Numbered from the stretch's first letter, positions 1 to 11,485 are shown. The stretch is DNA of 64,000 nt from an uncultured Pseudomonas sp. (GCF_946886105.1 NZ_CAMPHV010000003.1:1-64000); one strand, 5' to 3'. Translations and numbers: made by a program. Notes: generated by a model not told the origin, from the sequence alone.

Positions 1-145
1 GCAGGCCGTTGAAAAACTACCTGCGTTGGCAACACTGCGTTAAAAACGGCCTCAAAATGCTCATTTACAGCACGTAAACTCCGCTTTTTCGGCCGTTTTT
101 GCCTTGTCTTGCCTGCCTCGCCTACGTTTTTCAACGGCCTGCTAG
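1..145. repeat. CTAG-type palindromic element, copy 1 (left end cut by window)
   Basis: The stretch starts with GCAGGCCGTTGAAAAAC and ends with GTTTTTCAACGGCCTGCTAG, so its two ends are inverted repeats. The interior carries a second pair of complementary blocks around AAAAACGGCC and GGCCGTTTTT. The same element recurs at 16175, 23158, 29298, 33928 and 41115. It ends four bases before the uvrA stop codon, so it forms the 3' flank of uvrA. There is no coding capacity. It is best read as a non-autonomous inverted-repeat element (MITE-like), possibly serving as a transcript-end hairpin here. Confidence 0.85.
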
Positions 146-148
146 CTT

Positions 149-3010
<2,862 letters not shown>

Positions 3011-3110
3011 AAACAACGGCCTCGCATGGCGGGCGGAAAACCAGCGAGTATACGGCCCCTGGCGGCGACGCGGCAAAGCGTCACTGCTGTGCCGCATTGA
3101 TCGGTGCCGA

Positions 3111-3373
3111 GGGTCTGTTGACGCTTCGAGGCGGCCGCGACGGAGGTCCATTTGGCGCAGAGCCAGGCACGAGGCGCGTGGTGTGGTTATTCCACATAAG
3201 CGCCGAGTAACGCAGCACTGCGCCAAATGGACCCCGTCCCTTCGGGTTGCGTGGCAAATGGCACCATGCGGTGTTGCAGGACTTGGCAAGGGAACACCAT
3301 TCCCGGCGTCCTGCGCCTTGCCTGGTGCCATTTGCCACAGCAACGCGGCTCGCCGCGAAGCGTCAACAGACCC
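3111..3373. repeat. Composite nested inverted-repeat element between uvrA and the MFS gene
   Basis: An exact 18-bp inverted repeat bounds the element: GGGTCTGTTGACGCTTCG at 3111-3128 and its complement at 3356-3373. Inside are two further exact 16-bp pairs, at 3145-3160/3218-3233 (GGTCCATTTGGCGCAG) and 3251-3266/3323-3338 (GTGGCAAATGGCACCA). The stretch could therefore fold into a large cruciform or a transcript with two internal hairpins. No gene is supported inside it. It occupies the whole divergent promoter region between uvrA and the transporter gene. Confidence 0.85.
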
Positions 3374-3379
3374 TATAAT
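3374..3379 (+). promoter_or_regulatory. Possible -10 hexamer for the MFS gene
   Basis: TATAAT occurs immediately after the right arm of the inverted repeat, 29 bases before the MFS start codon. No convincing -35 was found at the right distance, because that position falls inside the repeat arm. The call rests only on the perfect -10 match in GC-rich DNA. Confidence 0.35.
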
Positions 3380-3407
3380 CGCCGCCTATTTCGACAAGGC
3401 GTTTTCC

Positions 3408-4793
3408 ATGCACGACCCGCACAACGAGCGCATGAGTGGCAGTGAAACCCGTGCGGCCGGTGGGCTGGCGCTGGTGTTCGCATTCCGCATGCTCGGTATG
3501 TTCATGGTGTTGCCGGTATTGGCGACCTATGGCATGGAGCTGACCGACAGCACGCCCGCGTTGATCGGTTTGGCGATCGGCGCCTATGGCCTGACCCAGG
3601 CGTTCTTGCAGATGCCTTTTGGCATGCTCTCCGACCGTATCGGTCGCCGGCCGGTGATCTATGCCGGCTTGTTGATCTTCGCCGCCGGCAGCGCGCTGGC
3701 GGCGAACGCCGATTCGATCTGGGGCGTCATCGCCGGTCGCGTGCTGCAGGGCGCCGGAGCGATTTCCGCGGCGGTGATGGCGCTGCTTTCCGATCTGACC
3801 CGCGAGCAACACCGGACCAAGGCCATGGCCATGATCGGCATGAGCATCGGCCTGTCGTTCGCCGTGGCCATGGTGGTGGGGCCGTTGCTGACGCGGGCAT
3901 TCGGCTTGTCCGGGCTGTTCTGGGCCACTGGCGCGATGGCCTTGCTCGGTATCCTCATCGTCGCCGGCCTGGTGCCGAACTCGGCCGGCCCTTTACAGCA
4001 TCGCGAATCCGGGGTGGCCAAGCAGGCGCTGCTGCCGACTTTGCGCAACCCCGATCTGCTGCGTCTGGATTTCGCCATTCTGGCCCTGCATGCCATCCTT
4101 ATGGCCAGCTTTATCGCCTTGCCGTTGGCGCTGGTGGAGCGGGGCGGTTTGCCCAGGGAAGAGCACTGGTGGGTGTATCTGACGGCGCTGCTGGTGGGCT
4201 TCTTCGGCATGGTGCCTTTCATCATCTATGGTGAGAAGCAACGCCGGATGCGGCACATACTGGTCGGTGCGGTGGCGGTGTTGCTGCTCTGCGAGCTGTA
4301 CTTCTGGTTGCTCGGCAGCAATTTGCGCGCGCTGGTGCTGGGCGCGGTGGTGTTCTTCACCGCGTTCAACCTGCTGGAAGCATCCTTGCCTTCGCTGATC
4401 AGCAAGATCGCCCCGGCCGGCGGCAAGGGCACGGCGATGGGCGTGTACTCCACCAGCCAATTTCTCGGTGCGGCCCTGGGCGGCATTCTCGGCGGCTGGC
4501 TGTATCAGCATTACGGCTTGTCGGGCGTGTTCCTGGGATGCGCGGCCGTGGCTCTTCTTTGGCTAGGCTTTGCTGTTACTATGCGCGAACCGCCTTATGT
4601 CACCAGCCTGCGCCTGCCGCTTTCAGCAGCGGCATTGTGCGAAGTGGGGCTGGCCGAGCGTTTACAGGCTGTGCCCGGAGTGGCGGATGCCGTGGTGGTG
4701 GCCGATGAAGCGGCCATCTACATCAAAGTCGATACCCAACAATTGGATCGCACGTCCCTTGAGCGCCTCATCGAGCCGGCGCCAACGGCGTGA
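3408..4793 (+). CDS. MFS transporter, YajR-like, with C-terminal YAM-type domain
   Basis: The product is an inner-membrane major facilitator of about 461 residues with twelve predicted membrane segments over residues ~15-390. The conserved loop 2-3 signature is visible ([16 protein letters not shown]). Beyond the last helix, residues ~400-461 form a soluble tail ([21 protein letters not shown] pattern and an IYIKVD strand) resembling the ferredoxin-like YAM domain of E. coli YajR. The start was chosen at the ATG at 3408, since it is followed by a short polar N terminus and then the first helix. It lies between uvrA (divergent) and ssb (17 bases downstream, same strand), the same neighbourhood I recall from P. 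aeruginosa. The substrate is unknown. Confidence 0.9.
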   Translation: MHDPHNERMSGSETRAAGGLALVFAFRMLGMFMVLPVLATYGMELTDSTPALIGLAIGAYGLTQAFLQMPFGMLSDRIGRRPVIYAGLLIFAAGSALAANADSIWGVIAGRVLQGAGAISAAVMALLSDLTREQHRTKAMAMIGMSIGLSFAVAMVVGPLLTRAFGLSGLFWATGAMALLGILIVAGLVPNSAGPLQHRESGVAKQALLPTLRNPDLLRLDFAILALHAILMASFIALPLALVERGGLPREEHWWVYLTALLVGFFGMVPFIIYGEKQRRMRHILVGAVAVLLLCELYFWLLGSNLRALVLGAVVFFTAFNLLEASLPSLISKIAPAGGKGTAMGVYSTSQFLGAALGGILGGWLYQHYGLSGVFLGCAAVALLWLGFAVTMREPPYVTSLRLPLSAAALCEVGLAERLQAVPGVADAVVVADEAAIYIKVDTQQLDRTSLERLIEPAPTA

Positions 4794-4810
4794 AAGCCTA
4801 GGAGAACGTT

Positions 4811-5302
4811 ATGGCCCGTGGGGTTAACAAAGTCATTCTGGTCGGTACCTGCGGACAGGACCCGGAAACCCGCTATCTGCCCAGCGGCAACGCGGTCACC
4901 AACCTGAGCCTGGCGACCAGCGAACAGTGGACCGACAAGCAGACTGGCCAGAAGGTCGAGAAAACCGAGTGGCATCGCGTGTCGCTGTTCGGCAAGGTCG
5001 CCGAAATCGCCGGCGAGTACCTGCGCAAAGGTTCGCAGGTGTATATCGAAGGCAAGCTGCAAACCCGCGAGTGGGAAAAAGACGGCATCAAGCGTTACAC
5101 CACCGAGATCATCGTCGACATGCAGGGCACCATGCAGCTGCTCGGCGGCCGCCCGGACAACGCCGGTGGCGATTCCGCCCCGCGTCAGCAACGCCCGGCC
5201 CCGCAGCGCGCGCCGCAACAGCAAGCGCCGCGTCCGGCTCCGCAGCAGGCTGCCCAGCCAGCGCCGGACTACGACAGCTTCGACGACGACATCCCGTTCT
5301 GA
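4811..5302 (+). CDS. ssb: Single-stranded DNA-binding protein
   Basis: The 163-residue product has an N-terminal OB fold (residues ~1-110, starting [12 protein letters not shown], with the [19 protein letters not shown] stretch), a Gln/Pro/Ala-rich linker (residues ~118-150), and the acidic C-terminal tip DDDIPF that recruits repair and replication partners. It coats single-stranded DNA as a tetramer during replication, recombination and repair. A clear AGGAGA sits before the ATG. It closely follows the MFS gene and is divergent from uvrA, a classic uvrA-ssb arrangement with the transporter inserted between. Confidence 0.97.
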   Translation: MARGVNKVILVGTCGQDPETRYLPSGNAVTNLSLATSEQWTDKQTGQKVEKTEWHRVSLFGKVAEIAGEYLRKGSQVYIEGKLQTREWEKDGIKRYTTEIIVDMQGTMQLLGGRPDNAGGDSAPRQQRPAPQRAPQQQAPRPAPQQAAQPAPDYDSFDDDIPF

Positions 5303-5324
5303 TCGCCTGAGTTAGCGCCTTATC

Positions 5325-6209
5325 ATGCGTATGCGGCTGATGCTGCTGGGCGGCGGCAATGCCCTGGGGCATGCGTTGATTCGCCTCGGCGCCGAGGAAG
5401 ACATCGGTTTTCTCGCGCCGAAACCGCCGGAGGCGGGTTGGGATCCTGCGAGCCTGACCCAATTGCTCGACGATACCCGCCCCGATGCCCTGATCAACCT
5501 GGCCTACTACTTCGATTGGTTTCAATCCGGAGAGGTCAGCGCCGAGCGGTTCGCCGACCAGGAGCGGGCGGTCGAGCGTCTCGCAGAGCTGTGTCAGCAC
5601 CATGACATCATGCTTTTGCAACCGTCCAGCTACCGGGTATTCGATGGCTCGCGGGCCATGGCCTACAGCGAGAAAGAGGAACCTGCGCCCCTGGGCGTGC
5701 GCGGTCAGGCGCTATGGCGCCTGGAGCAGTGCGTGCGCAGGAGTTGTCCGCGGCATGTGTTGCTGCGTTTCGGCTGGTTGTTGGACGACAGCAAGGACGG
5801 CTTGCTCGGGCGCTTCTTGACCCGCGCCGAGCGTCTGGACAGCGTGCAACTGGCCGACGACCGCCGCGGCAATCCGACGCCGGTCGACGATGCCGCACGG
5901 GTGATTCTGGCCGTGCTCAAGCAGCTCGATTGCCAGACGCCGTTGTGGGGCACTTATCACTATGGCGGTCACGAGGCGACCACCTCGCTGGCGCTGGGGC
6001 AGGCGGTGTTGAGCGAGGCACGCAACTTTCGCAGCAACCTGATCGAGGAAATAGCCGCCCAGGCCCATGCGGCGCGCCCCGATGCTGGCGAAGAGCCGCA
6101 GCACGCGGTGCTCGCGTGCAAGAAAATTCTGCATACCTTCGGCATCAAGCCGCGTGCCTGGCGCTCGGGCTTGCCGGGTCTATTGGATCGTTATTACCGT
6201 CATGGCTGA
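5325..6209 (+). CDS. RmlD-like SDR-fold protein lacking the usual catalytic Tyr-x-x-x-Lys
   Basis: The 294-residue product resembles dTDP-4-dehydrorhamnose reductase-type sugar-nucleotide SDRs. It has an N-terminal nucleotide-binding loop (LLGGGNALGHAL), NLAYYFDWFQ at the position of the family's N-A-A-Y segment, and SSYRVFDGSRAMAY where RmlD has its STDYVFDG motif. Where RmlD carries Y-G-x-S-K, this protein reads VRGQALW, so the catalytic Tyr and Lys appear to be missing. The last eight bases overlap the next gene, an epimerase, which suggests translational coupling and a shared task. The function is unresolved: it may be a non-catalytic or altered SDR. Confidence 0.75.
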   Translation: MRMRLMLLGGGNALGHALIRLGAEEDIGFLAPKPPEAGWDPASLTQLLDDTRPDALINLAYYFDWFQSGEVSAERFADQERAVERLAELCQHHDIMLLQPSSYRVFDGSRAMAYSEKEEPAPLGVRGQALWRLEQCVRRSCPRHVLLRFGWLLDDSKDGLLGRFLTRAERLDSVQLADDRRGNPTPVDDAARVILAVLKQLDCQTPLWGTYHYGGHEATTSLALGQAVLSEARNFRSNLIEEIAAQAHAARPDAGEEPQHAVLACKKILHTFGIKPRAWRSGLPGLLDRYYRHG

Positions 6210-7128
6210 AATTCTGGTAACCGGCGGCGCCGGCTTTATTGGCTCGCACCTGGTCGACGCCCTGTTGGCCCAGGGCCATGGCGTGCGGGTGTTGGATAAC
6301 CTGTCGATGGGTAAGCTGGCCAATCTGGCGCTGGATAATCCGCGGCTGCACTTCATTCAGGGCGATGTCGCCGATGCCGCGGTGGTCGACGCCGCCGTCG
6401 CCGGTTGCGATGCGGTCGCGCACCTGGCGGCGGTGGCTTCGGTGCAGGCCTCGGTGGATGACCCGGTGGCGACCCATCAGAGCAATTTCGTCGGCACGCT
6501 GAATGTCTGCGAGACCATGCGTCGGCACGGCGTCAAGCGGGTGCTGTTCGCCTCCAGTGCGGCGGTTTATGGCAATAATGGTGAAGGCCAGGCGATCGAC
6601 GAAGACACCGCCAAGGCGCCGCTGACGCCTTATGCGGCGGACAAGTTGGCCAGCGAGCATTACCTGGATTTCTATCGCCGCGAGCATGGCCTGGAACCGG
6701 CGATCTTTCGCTTCTTCAATATCTTCGGCCCGCGTCAGGATCCTTCCTCGCCCTATTCCGGGGTGATCAGCATCTTTACCCAGCGGGCCCGGCAAGGCCT
6801 GCCAATCACGGTGTTCGGCGACGGCGAGCAGACCCGCGATTTCTTCTATATAGGCGATCTGCTGGCGCTGCTGACCCAGGCGCTGCAGATGCCCCAGGTA
6901 GTGCCGGGTGCGGTGAATGTCGGTTGGGATCGGGCGATCAGCTTGAACCGCTTGCTGGCCGAAATCGGCGACTTGTGCGGCGGTCTGCCCGCGGTCGCTT
7001 ATCAGGCGCCGCGCGCTGGCGATATCCGCCATTCCCGCGCCGATAACCGGCGCCTGCAAGCCAGCTACCGCTTGCCGGAGCCCACCTCGATCGGCGACGG
7101 TTTGCGCGAGTTGTTGAAGCAGGGCTGA
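6202..7128 (+). CDS. NAD-dependent sugar-nucleotide epimerase (GalE/WbpP-like extended SDR)
   Basis: The product is about 308 residues. Visible motifs are the NAD loop TGGAGFIGSH near the N terminus, the active-site strand FASSAAVYG, the catalytic pair in YAADK, and the RFFNIFGPRQDP segment typical of UDP-hexose 4-epimerases. The start is the ATG at 6202, overlapping the previous stop by eight bases; longer upstream extensions belong to the other gene's frame. It probably interconverts UDP-sugars for surface polysaccharide synthesis, though no glycosyltransferases lie next to it. A strong terminator follows eight bases downstream. Confidence 0.88.
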   Translation: MAEILVTGGAGFIGSHLVDALLAQGHGVRVLDNLSMGKLANLALDNPRLHFIQGDVADAAVVDAAVAGCDAVAHLAAVASVQASVDDPVATHQSNFVGTLNVCETMRRHGVKRVLFASSAAVYGNNGEGQAIDEDTAKAPLTPYAADKLASEHYLDFYRREHGLEPAIFRFFNIFGPRQDPSSPYSGVISIFTQRARQGLPITVFGDGEQTRDFFYIGDLLALLTQALQMPQVVPGAVNVGWDRAISLNRLLAEIGDLCGGLPAVAYQAPRAGDIRHSRADNRRLQASYRLPEPTSIGDGLRELLKQG

Positions 7129-7135
7129 CAATGCT

Positions 7136-7172
7136 CAACAAAAAGCCGGCTTTGATAGCCGGCTTTTTGTTG
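7136..7172 (+). terminator. Rho-independent terminator after the epimerase
   Basis: A perfect 16-bp stem (CAACAAAAAGCCGGCT and its complement at 7157-7172) with a 5-base loop; the GC-rich core is followed by TTTTTGTTG. It starts eight bases after the epimerase stop and ends the ssb-SDR-epimerase transcript. Confidence 0.93.
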
Positions 7173-7263
7173 TCCGCAGATCGGCTTCGAGCTATCCGCG
7201 GGGCTCTTGTAGGAGCGGCCTTGGTCGCGATCTTTTGCGGACGGGCACGATGCCGCTACCCAA

Positions 7264-7330
7264 GTAGCCCGGATGAAATCCGGGGAATGTATTGCCGCAC
7301 AAACCGCTCCCGGATTCCATCCGGGCTACA
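7264..7330. repeat. REP-like palindrome, GTAGCCCGG family
   Basis: The ends are GTAGCCCGGATGAAATCCGG and CCGGATTCCATCCGGGCTAC, an imperfect inverted repeat with a short spacer. Relatives lie at 13287, 13531, 31489 and 54639. It sits between the epimerase terminator and the 3' end of the convergent OmpW gene. Confidence 0.85.
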
Positions 7331-7363
7331 GGAGGGCGGCCTCCTGGCCGCGTTCGATGGACG

Positions 7364-8050
7364 TTAGAACTTGTAGCCGAGGCCGACCATGTACACCAGC
7401 GGGTCGACGTCCACATCGACCTTGACCTTGGCGCCGGCAAAGGTGGTGGTGCCGGTGGTGTCGATGTCGATATAGCGCACCTGGGCGTTGAGCAGCAGGT
7501 TATCGCTGAGCATGTAGTCCATGCCGACCTGGGCGGCGAGGCCCCAGGAGTCTTTCATGTCCAGGCCGCTGAAGCCCTTGCCTTCGGCCTCGCTGCTCAG
7601 CTTGTCGTCGAAGAACCAGGTGTAGTTGATGCCCAGACCCATATAGGGTTGGAAGGCCGAGGCGCTATCGAGTGGGTAATAGACGACGCTCAGGGTCGGC
7701 GGCAGTTGCTTGAGTTCGCCGAGTTTGCCGTTCAGGCCGGAAAAGCCGCCGGGCATGCCTTTGACCCCGACGTCATGGCTGAACGGCGAGGCGGCCAGCA
7801 GTTCCAGGCCGATATTGCTGGTCAGCATATAGGCGAAGTTCAGGCCCAGCTGGGTATCGCTATCCAGCGTGGCGCTGGTGCCGGCGACGTCGGTGCTCAG
7901 CGCGCCGACCCAGATATCGCTGCTGGATTCGTGCGGGTCGACGGTGATGGCGCCAGCGCGCAGGATGATATCGCCCGCCTGGTAGGCGTTAGCGGCCGGC
8001 GCGGCGATGGCCAGGGCCATTAAGGAGGCGGTGAAAAGCGATTTGCGCAT
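7364..8050 (-). CDS. OmpW/OprG-family outer-membrane protein
   Basis: The 228-residue product has a signal peptide (MRKSLFTASLMALAIAAPAANA) followed by YQAGDIILRAGAITVDP, the usual start of the OmpW barrel, and ends in the aromatic motif VGLGYKF recognised by the Bam machinery. It should form an eight-stranded barrel that passes small hydrophobic molecules. As I recall, its P. aeruginosa counterpart oprG also lies next to the zinc-uptake block and is induced by ANR under low oxygen; here an ANR-like box lies 70 bases upstream of the start codon. The TonB2 operon separates it from the zinc operon in this genome. Confidence 0.93.
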   Translation of the reverse strand: MRKSLFTASLMALAIAAPAANAYQAGDIILRAGAITVDPHESSSDIWVGALSTDVAGTSATLDSDTQLGLNFAYMLTSNIGLELLAASPFSHDVGVKGMPGGFSGLNGKLGELKQLPPTLSVVYYPLDSASAFQPYMGLGINYTWFFDDKLSSEAEGKGFSGLDMKDSWGLAAQVGMDYMLSDNLLLNAQVRYIDIDTTGTTTFAGAKVKVDVDVDPLVYMVGLGYKF

Positions 8051-8119
8051 GTTGAGCTCCCGTAAAACATCGGTTCGTCTTGGTTGCTGCCGATCTTAGG
8101 CGGGTGCCAAAAGCGTCTT

Positions 8120-8133
8120 TTGATCCAGCTCAA
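8120..8133 (-). promoter_or_regulatory. ANR/FNR-like box upstream of the OmpW gene
   Basis: TTGATCCAGCTCAA matches the ANR/FNR consensus TTGAT-N4-ATCAA at nine of ten defined positions. It is centred about 76 bases before the OmpW start codon, which would suit a site near -41 with a transcript starting around 8085. The rest of the 358-base gap (8051-8408) shows no gene. Confidence 0.6.
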
Positions 8134-8408
8134 TAAATTAGCTTGCTATCGGTGTGGGTATTGTCGTGTCGAGTCGGGATTTCGGCTGCGAACCCCGCTC
8201 CGGTGGGCCATGACGGCATCGCGCCACGAACTGCGGCCTTTGGTCGCGGTGCACATGTCGGTGGGGGCGGCGATCAGCAAAAGGCCGGCAGTACGAGGTT
8301 TGGGCTTGCCCTTGGCTGGCAGGAATCTATCGGCGGCAGTTGCCGAATGTGGCGAGCTCAGTTGATAATGCTTCTCTTTAAAAATCGCCCTCTCTCAAGG
8401 AATTTCTG

Positions 8409-9179
8409 ATGCCTTTCGTGTCGACGCGCTTGCTGGCGGTTGTCCTGGTTTTGGCCAGCGCACCGCTTGCGGCGACCTCCCTGGACGCGGCGCTGGACGA
8501 AAGCCAGCGCCTGGCCGCCGAGGCCAAAGCCTCGCAAACGCGCATCGAGCAACTCGATGACGCCAGCCGTGAAATGCTCACCGAGTACCGCAACGCCTTG
8601 CAGCAGGCGGAAGCTTTGCAAGGTTATAACACTCAACTTCGTGAGCTGGTCGCCGCCCAACGCAAGGAGCTGGCCGGTTACCAGGAGCAGCTCGCCGGCA
8701 TCGAACGCACCCAGGAGGCGGTAACGCCGCAGATGCGCCGGATGGTCGAAGTGCTCGGCGAATTCATCGCCGCCGACCTGCCGTTCTTGCCGGACGAGCG
8801 CAGCGACCGTCTCGCGCAATTGCAGGACTTGCTGCCGCGTGCGGACGTCAGCTTGGCGGAAAAGTACCGGCGCATCCTCGAGGCCTATCAGGTGGAGAGC
8901 GACTACGGCCGCACCCTGGAAGCCTGGCGTGGCGAGCTGCCCACTGACGAGGGCACGCGTAGCGTTGAGTTCCTGCGTCTGGGCCGGGTGATGCTGTATT
9001 TCCAAACCCTCGACGGCCATGAGAGCGGCTGGTGGAACCCGCAGAGCCGCAGTTGGCAACTGCTCGACGGCAGCGCGCGGCGCCCGTTGCGCCAAGCCAT
9101 CGCCATCGCCCGCCAGGAGCAGGCCCCCGCGCTGCTCGATCTCCCCGTGAAAACCCTGGCCCTGGAGGCCAAGCCATGA
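8409..9179 (+). CDS. DUF3450 family periplasmic coiled-coil protein of a TonB2 cluster
   Basis: The 256-residue product has a signal peptide (~residues 1-22, ending APLAATS), a long predicted coiled coil (~25-110, rich in Glu, Gln and Arg), and a C-terminal globular part with EFLRLGRVMLYFQTLD, typical of DUF3450. Members regularly head operons encoding TtpC, ExbB2, ExbD2 and TonB2 in vibrios and pseudomonads and are thought to assist that second TonB complex in the periplasm. The stop overlaps the next start (ATGA), which supports co-translation with the TtpC-like gene. The biochemical role is not established. Confidence 0.88.
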   Translation: MPFVSTRLLAVVLVLASAPLAATSLDAALDESQRLAAEAKASQTRIEQLDDASREMLTEYRNALQQAEALQGYNTQLRELVAAQRKELAGYQEQLAGIERTQEAVTPQMRRMVEVLGEFIAADLPFLPDERSDRLAQLQDLLPRADVSLAEKYRRILEAYQVESDYGRTLEAWRGELPTDEGTRSVEFLRLGRVMLYFQTLDGHESGWWNPQSRSWQLLDGSARRPLRQAIAIARQEQAPALLDLPVKTLALEAKP

Positions 9180-10522
9180 GTCGTCGTCTTTTCGTCCTGA
9201 GCCTGGCCCTGTTGCCGGCATTCGCCGGCGCCGCCGAGCCGCTGAGCCCCGAGCAATTGCTGCAGCGCATCCGCAGCGAACGCGCCGCCGAAGTGACGGC
9301 CATGCAAACCCGCGAGCAGGCATTTATCGCCGAGCGTGGCGAGCGGGCGCAACTGCTCGCCAGCGCGCGCGCCGCCTTGAATAGCCAGAAAGCCGAAGCC
9401 GAGCGCCTGAAAGCCGAGTTCGACCGCCAGGAAGCCGAATTGGCCGAGCAGGAAAAACTCCTGGCGCAGCGTGCCGGGCACCTCGGCGAATTGTTCGGCG
9501 TGGTGCGCCAGAGCGCTGGCGATGTCGCCGGGCAATGGCAGGACAACCTGCTCAACGCGCAATTTCCGCAGCGCCTCAAGCAACTCAAAGCCTTGGCCGA
9601 AAGCCGCAGCCTGCCGTCGGCGGCGGATCTCGACGGCTACTGGATGCTGCTGCTCGAGGACCTGACTGCCAGCGGCCGGGTCGAGCAACTGCAATTGCCG
9701 GTGGTGGCCGCCGATGGCAGCCGCAGCGAACAGGCTGTGCTGCGCGTGGGTAACTTCTCCGCCTATGCCGCCGACGCCTTTCTGCGTTACGACGCCGATG
9801 CCGCCGAGCTGCTCGCCCCCGCGCGTCAGCCATCGGGGCTGGGCCAGGTCGAGGACTATCTGAACGGCGGCGCCGCGCTCGCCAGCTTGCCGATCGATCC
9901 CAGCCGCGGCACCTTGCTCGCGCAGTTGCAGCGTCAACCGGGCTTGTGGGACCGCGTGCAGCAAGGCGGATTGGTCGGCTGGGTGATCCTGGTCCTGGGT
10001 GCGCTTGGCTTGTTGCTGGCGCTGTGGCGCATGGTCTTTCTCGCGCGTGTGAGCCGCGGCGTCAGCAGTCAGATGCATGACCTCAGCGCGCCGCGTAACG
10101 ACAACCCGCTGGGCCGGGTGATCGGCGTACTGGGGCCGAAGCCGCAACTGGCGGATCTGGAAACCCTGGAGCTGAAACTCGACGAGGCAATCCTTCAGGA
10201 AACCCCGCCTTTGGAAAAAGGCCAGAGCCTGCTCAAACTGCTCAGCGCGGTGGCGCCGTTGCTCGGCTTGCTCGGCACCGTGACCGGGATGATCGTCACC
10301 TTTCAGGCCATTACCCAAGGCGGTGGCGGCGATTCGCGCCTGATGGCCGAGGGCATTTCCCAGGCCCTGGTGACCACGGTGCAGGGCCTGGTGGTGGCGA
10401 TTCCGCTGCTGTTCCTGCACAGCCTGCTGGCCAGCCGCAGCAAGAGTCTGATCCAGTTGCTCGAGCAGCAAAGCGCCGGGCTGATCGCCCTGCACCTGTC
10501 GGGGAACCCGCGTCGTGAGTGA
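9176..10522 (+). CDS. TtpC-like MotA/TolQ/ExbB-family protein with large periplasmic N terminus
   Basis: The product is about 448 residues. A signal-like segment (1-19) is followed by ~270 residues of periplasmic sequence, the first part strongly coiled-coil. Then come a membrane segment (GWVILVLGALGLLLALWRM, near residue 270) and an ExbB-type proton-channel domain with LLSAVAPLLGLLGTVTGMIVTFQAI and VTTVQGLVVAIPLLFLH. This layout matches TtpC of the Vibrio TonB2 system, which is needed for TonB2-driven siderophore uptake. The start ATG overlaps the preceding stop; the end overlaps the next gene by eight bases. Confidence 0.9.
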   Translation: MSRRLFVLSLALLPAFAGAAEPLSPEQLLQRIRSERAAEVTAMQTREQAFIAERGERAQLLASARAALNSQKAEAERLKAEFDRQEAELAEQEKLLAQRAGHLGELFGVVRQSAGDVAGQWQDNLLNAQFPQRLKQLKALAESRSLPSAADLDGYWMLLLEDLTASGRVEQLQLPVVAADGSRSEQAVLRVGNFSAYAADAFLRYDADAAELLAPARQPSGLGQVEDYLNGGAALASLPIDPSRGTLLAQLQRQPGLWDRVQQGGLVGWVILVLGALGLLLALWRMVFLARVSRGVSSQMHDLSAPRNDNPLGRVIGVLGPKPQLADLETLELKLDEAILQETPPLEKGQSLLKLLSAVAPLLGLLGTVTGMIVTFQAITQGGGGDSRLMAEGISQALVTTVQGLVVAIPLLFLHSLLASRSKSLIQLLEQQSAGLIALHLSGNPRRE

Positions 10523-11063
10523 GATGCTGACGCTGTGGTTGCGCCTGGTCGACAGCGTGCATGCCCTGCTCGATTTCATGAGCGCCGGCGGCGTGGCTAT
10601 GTGGGCGCTGGCCGGGCTCTGCGTATTGTTCTGGACGCTGATGTTCGAGCGCTTCTGGTACGTGCGCCGGGTGTTCCCGCGCTGGGGCCGCGAGCGGCGC
10701 CAGGCCTGGCAACAGGTGCTGCGGGACGACACCGGCAATTGGCAACGGGCGGTGCGTAGCGCTTGGCTCGCGCAGGCCCGGCAACACCTGCTCGGCCCGC
10801 TGCGATTGAGCAAGACCCTGGTGGCGATGTACCCGCTGCTCGGCTTGCTCGGCACCGTCAGCGGCATGGTCGCGGTGTTCGATGTGCTCGCCATCAACGG
10901 CACCGGTAACCCGCGCGGCATGGCTGCCGGGGTGTGGCAGGCGACCCTGCCGACCATGGCCGGGATGGTGCTGGCGATTAGTGGATTGTTCAGCCTGGCG
11001 CGCCTCGAACGGGATGCGCGCCGGGCCCTCGAGCGGCTGGCCGACCAGCTGCGACACGACTGA
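10515..11063 (+). CDS. exbB2: ExbB2-type MotA/TolQ/ExbB proton channel protein
   Basis: The 182-residue inner-membrane protein has three predicted membrane helices, including MWALAGLCVLFWTLMFERFW and the conserved LVAMYPLLGLLGTVSGMVAVFDVLA and ATLPTMAGMVLAISGLFSL segments. Together with ExbD2 it would use the proton gradient to energise TonB2. Translation can begin at the GTG at 10515, inside the end of the TtpC gene, or at the ATG three codons later at 10524; both keep the overlap or tight spacing. Confidence 0.92.
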   Translation: MSEMLTLWLRLVDSVHALLDFMSAGGVAMWALAGLCVLFWTLMFERFWYVRRVFPRWGRERRQAWQQVLRDDTGNWQRAVRSAWLAQARQHLLGPLRLSKTLVAMYPLLGLLGTVSGMVAVFDVLAINGTGNPRGMAAGVWQATLPTMAGMVLAISGLFSLARLERDARRALERLADQLRHD

Positions 11064-11074
11064 GGCTGGAAAAA

Positions 11075-11485
11075 ATGCGAATGCGTCGTCACCACCAGCA
11101 AGACGAAGACACCGGCATCGACCTGACGCCGATGCTCGACGTGGTCTTTATCATGCTGATCTTCTTTATCGTCACCAGCTCCTTTATCAAGGAAGCGGGC
11201 GTCGAAGTGCAGCGCCCCCAGGCGGAAACCGCCAGCCCGCAGGACAAGGGCAATATCCTGATCGCCATCACCGCCGATGGCCAGGTGTGGATGGACAAGA
11301 AAGTCGTCGATGTGCGCAGCGTGCGCGCCCATGTCGAGCGCATGCGGGTCGACCAGCCGGATGGCGCCGTGGTGGTGCAGGCCGACCAGGATGCGCGAAC
11401 CGGCCTGGTGGTGCAGGTGATGGATCAGGCGCGTCTGGCCGGCGTGCAGGATGTCGCCCTGGCGGCCAGCGCGGGAGCGCTTTGA
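11075..11485 (+). CDS. exbD2: ExbD2-type biopolymer transport protein
   Basis: The 136-residue product has a short cytoplasmic N terminus, one membrane helix (MLDVVFIMLIFFIVTSSF) carrying the conserved Asp at residue 22 that moves protons, and a periplasmic domain ending VQDVALAA. It partners ExbB2 in the stator-like complex. Its stop TGA shares one base with the ATG of tonB2 (TGATG), a sign of coupled translation. Confidence 0.93.
   Translation: MRMRRHHQQDEDTGIDLTPMLDVVFIMLIFFIVTSSFIKEAGVEVQRPQAETASPQDKGNILIAITADGQVWMDKKVVDVRSVRAHVERMRVDQPDGAVVVQADQDARTGLVVQVMDQARLAGVQDVALAASAGAL

Noticed and set aside
3011..3110. LexA/SOS box for uvrA
   Set aside because: I searched for CTGT-N8-ACAG-like sites in the remaining non-repeat upstream DNA and saw none convincing.
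3011..3343. Extension of UvrA by about 111 residues at the N terminus
   Set aside because: The extension reads through the nested palindrome, has no family counterpart, and the GTG at 3010 gives the conserved N terminus.
8084..8408. Short plus-strand ORFs upstream of the DUF3450 gene
   Set aside because: They overlap the regulatory gap of the OmpW gene, lack recognisable features and differ in frame from the operon.
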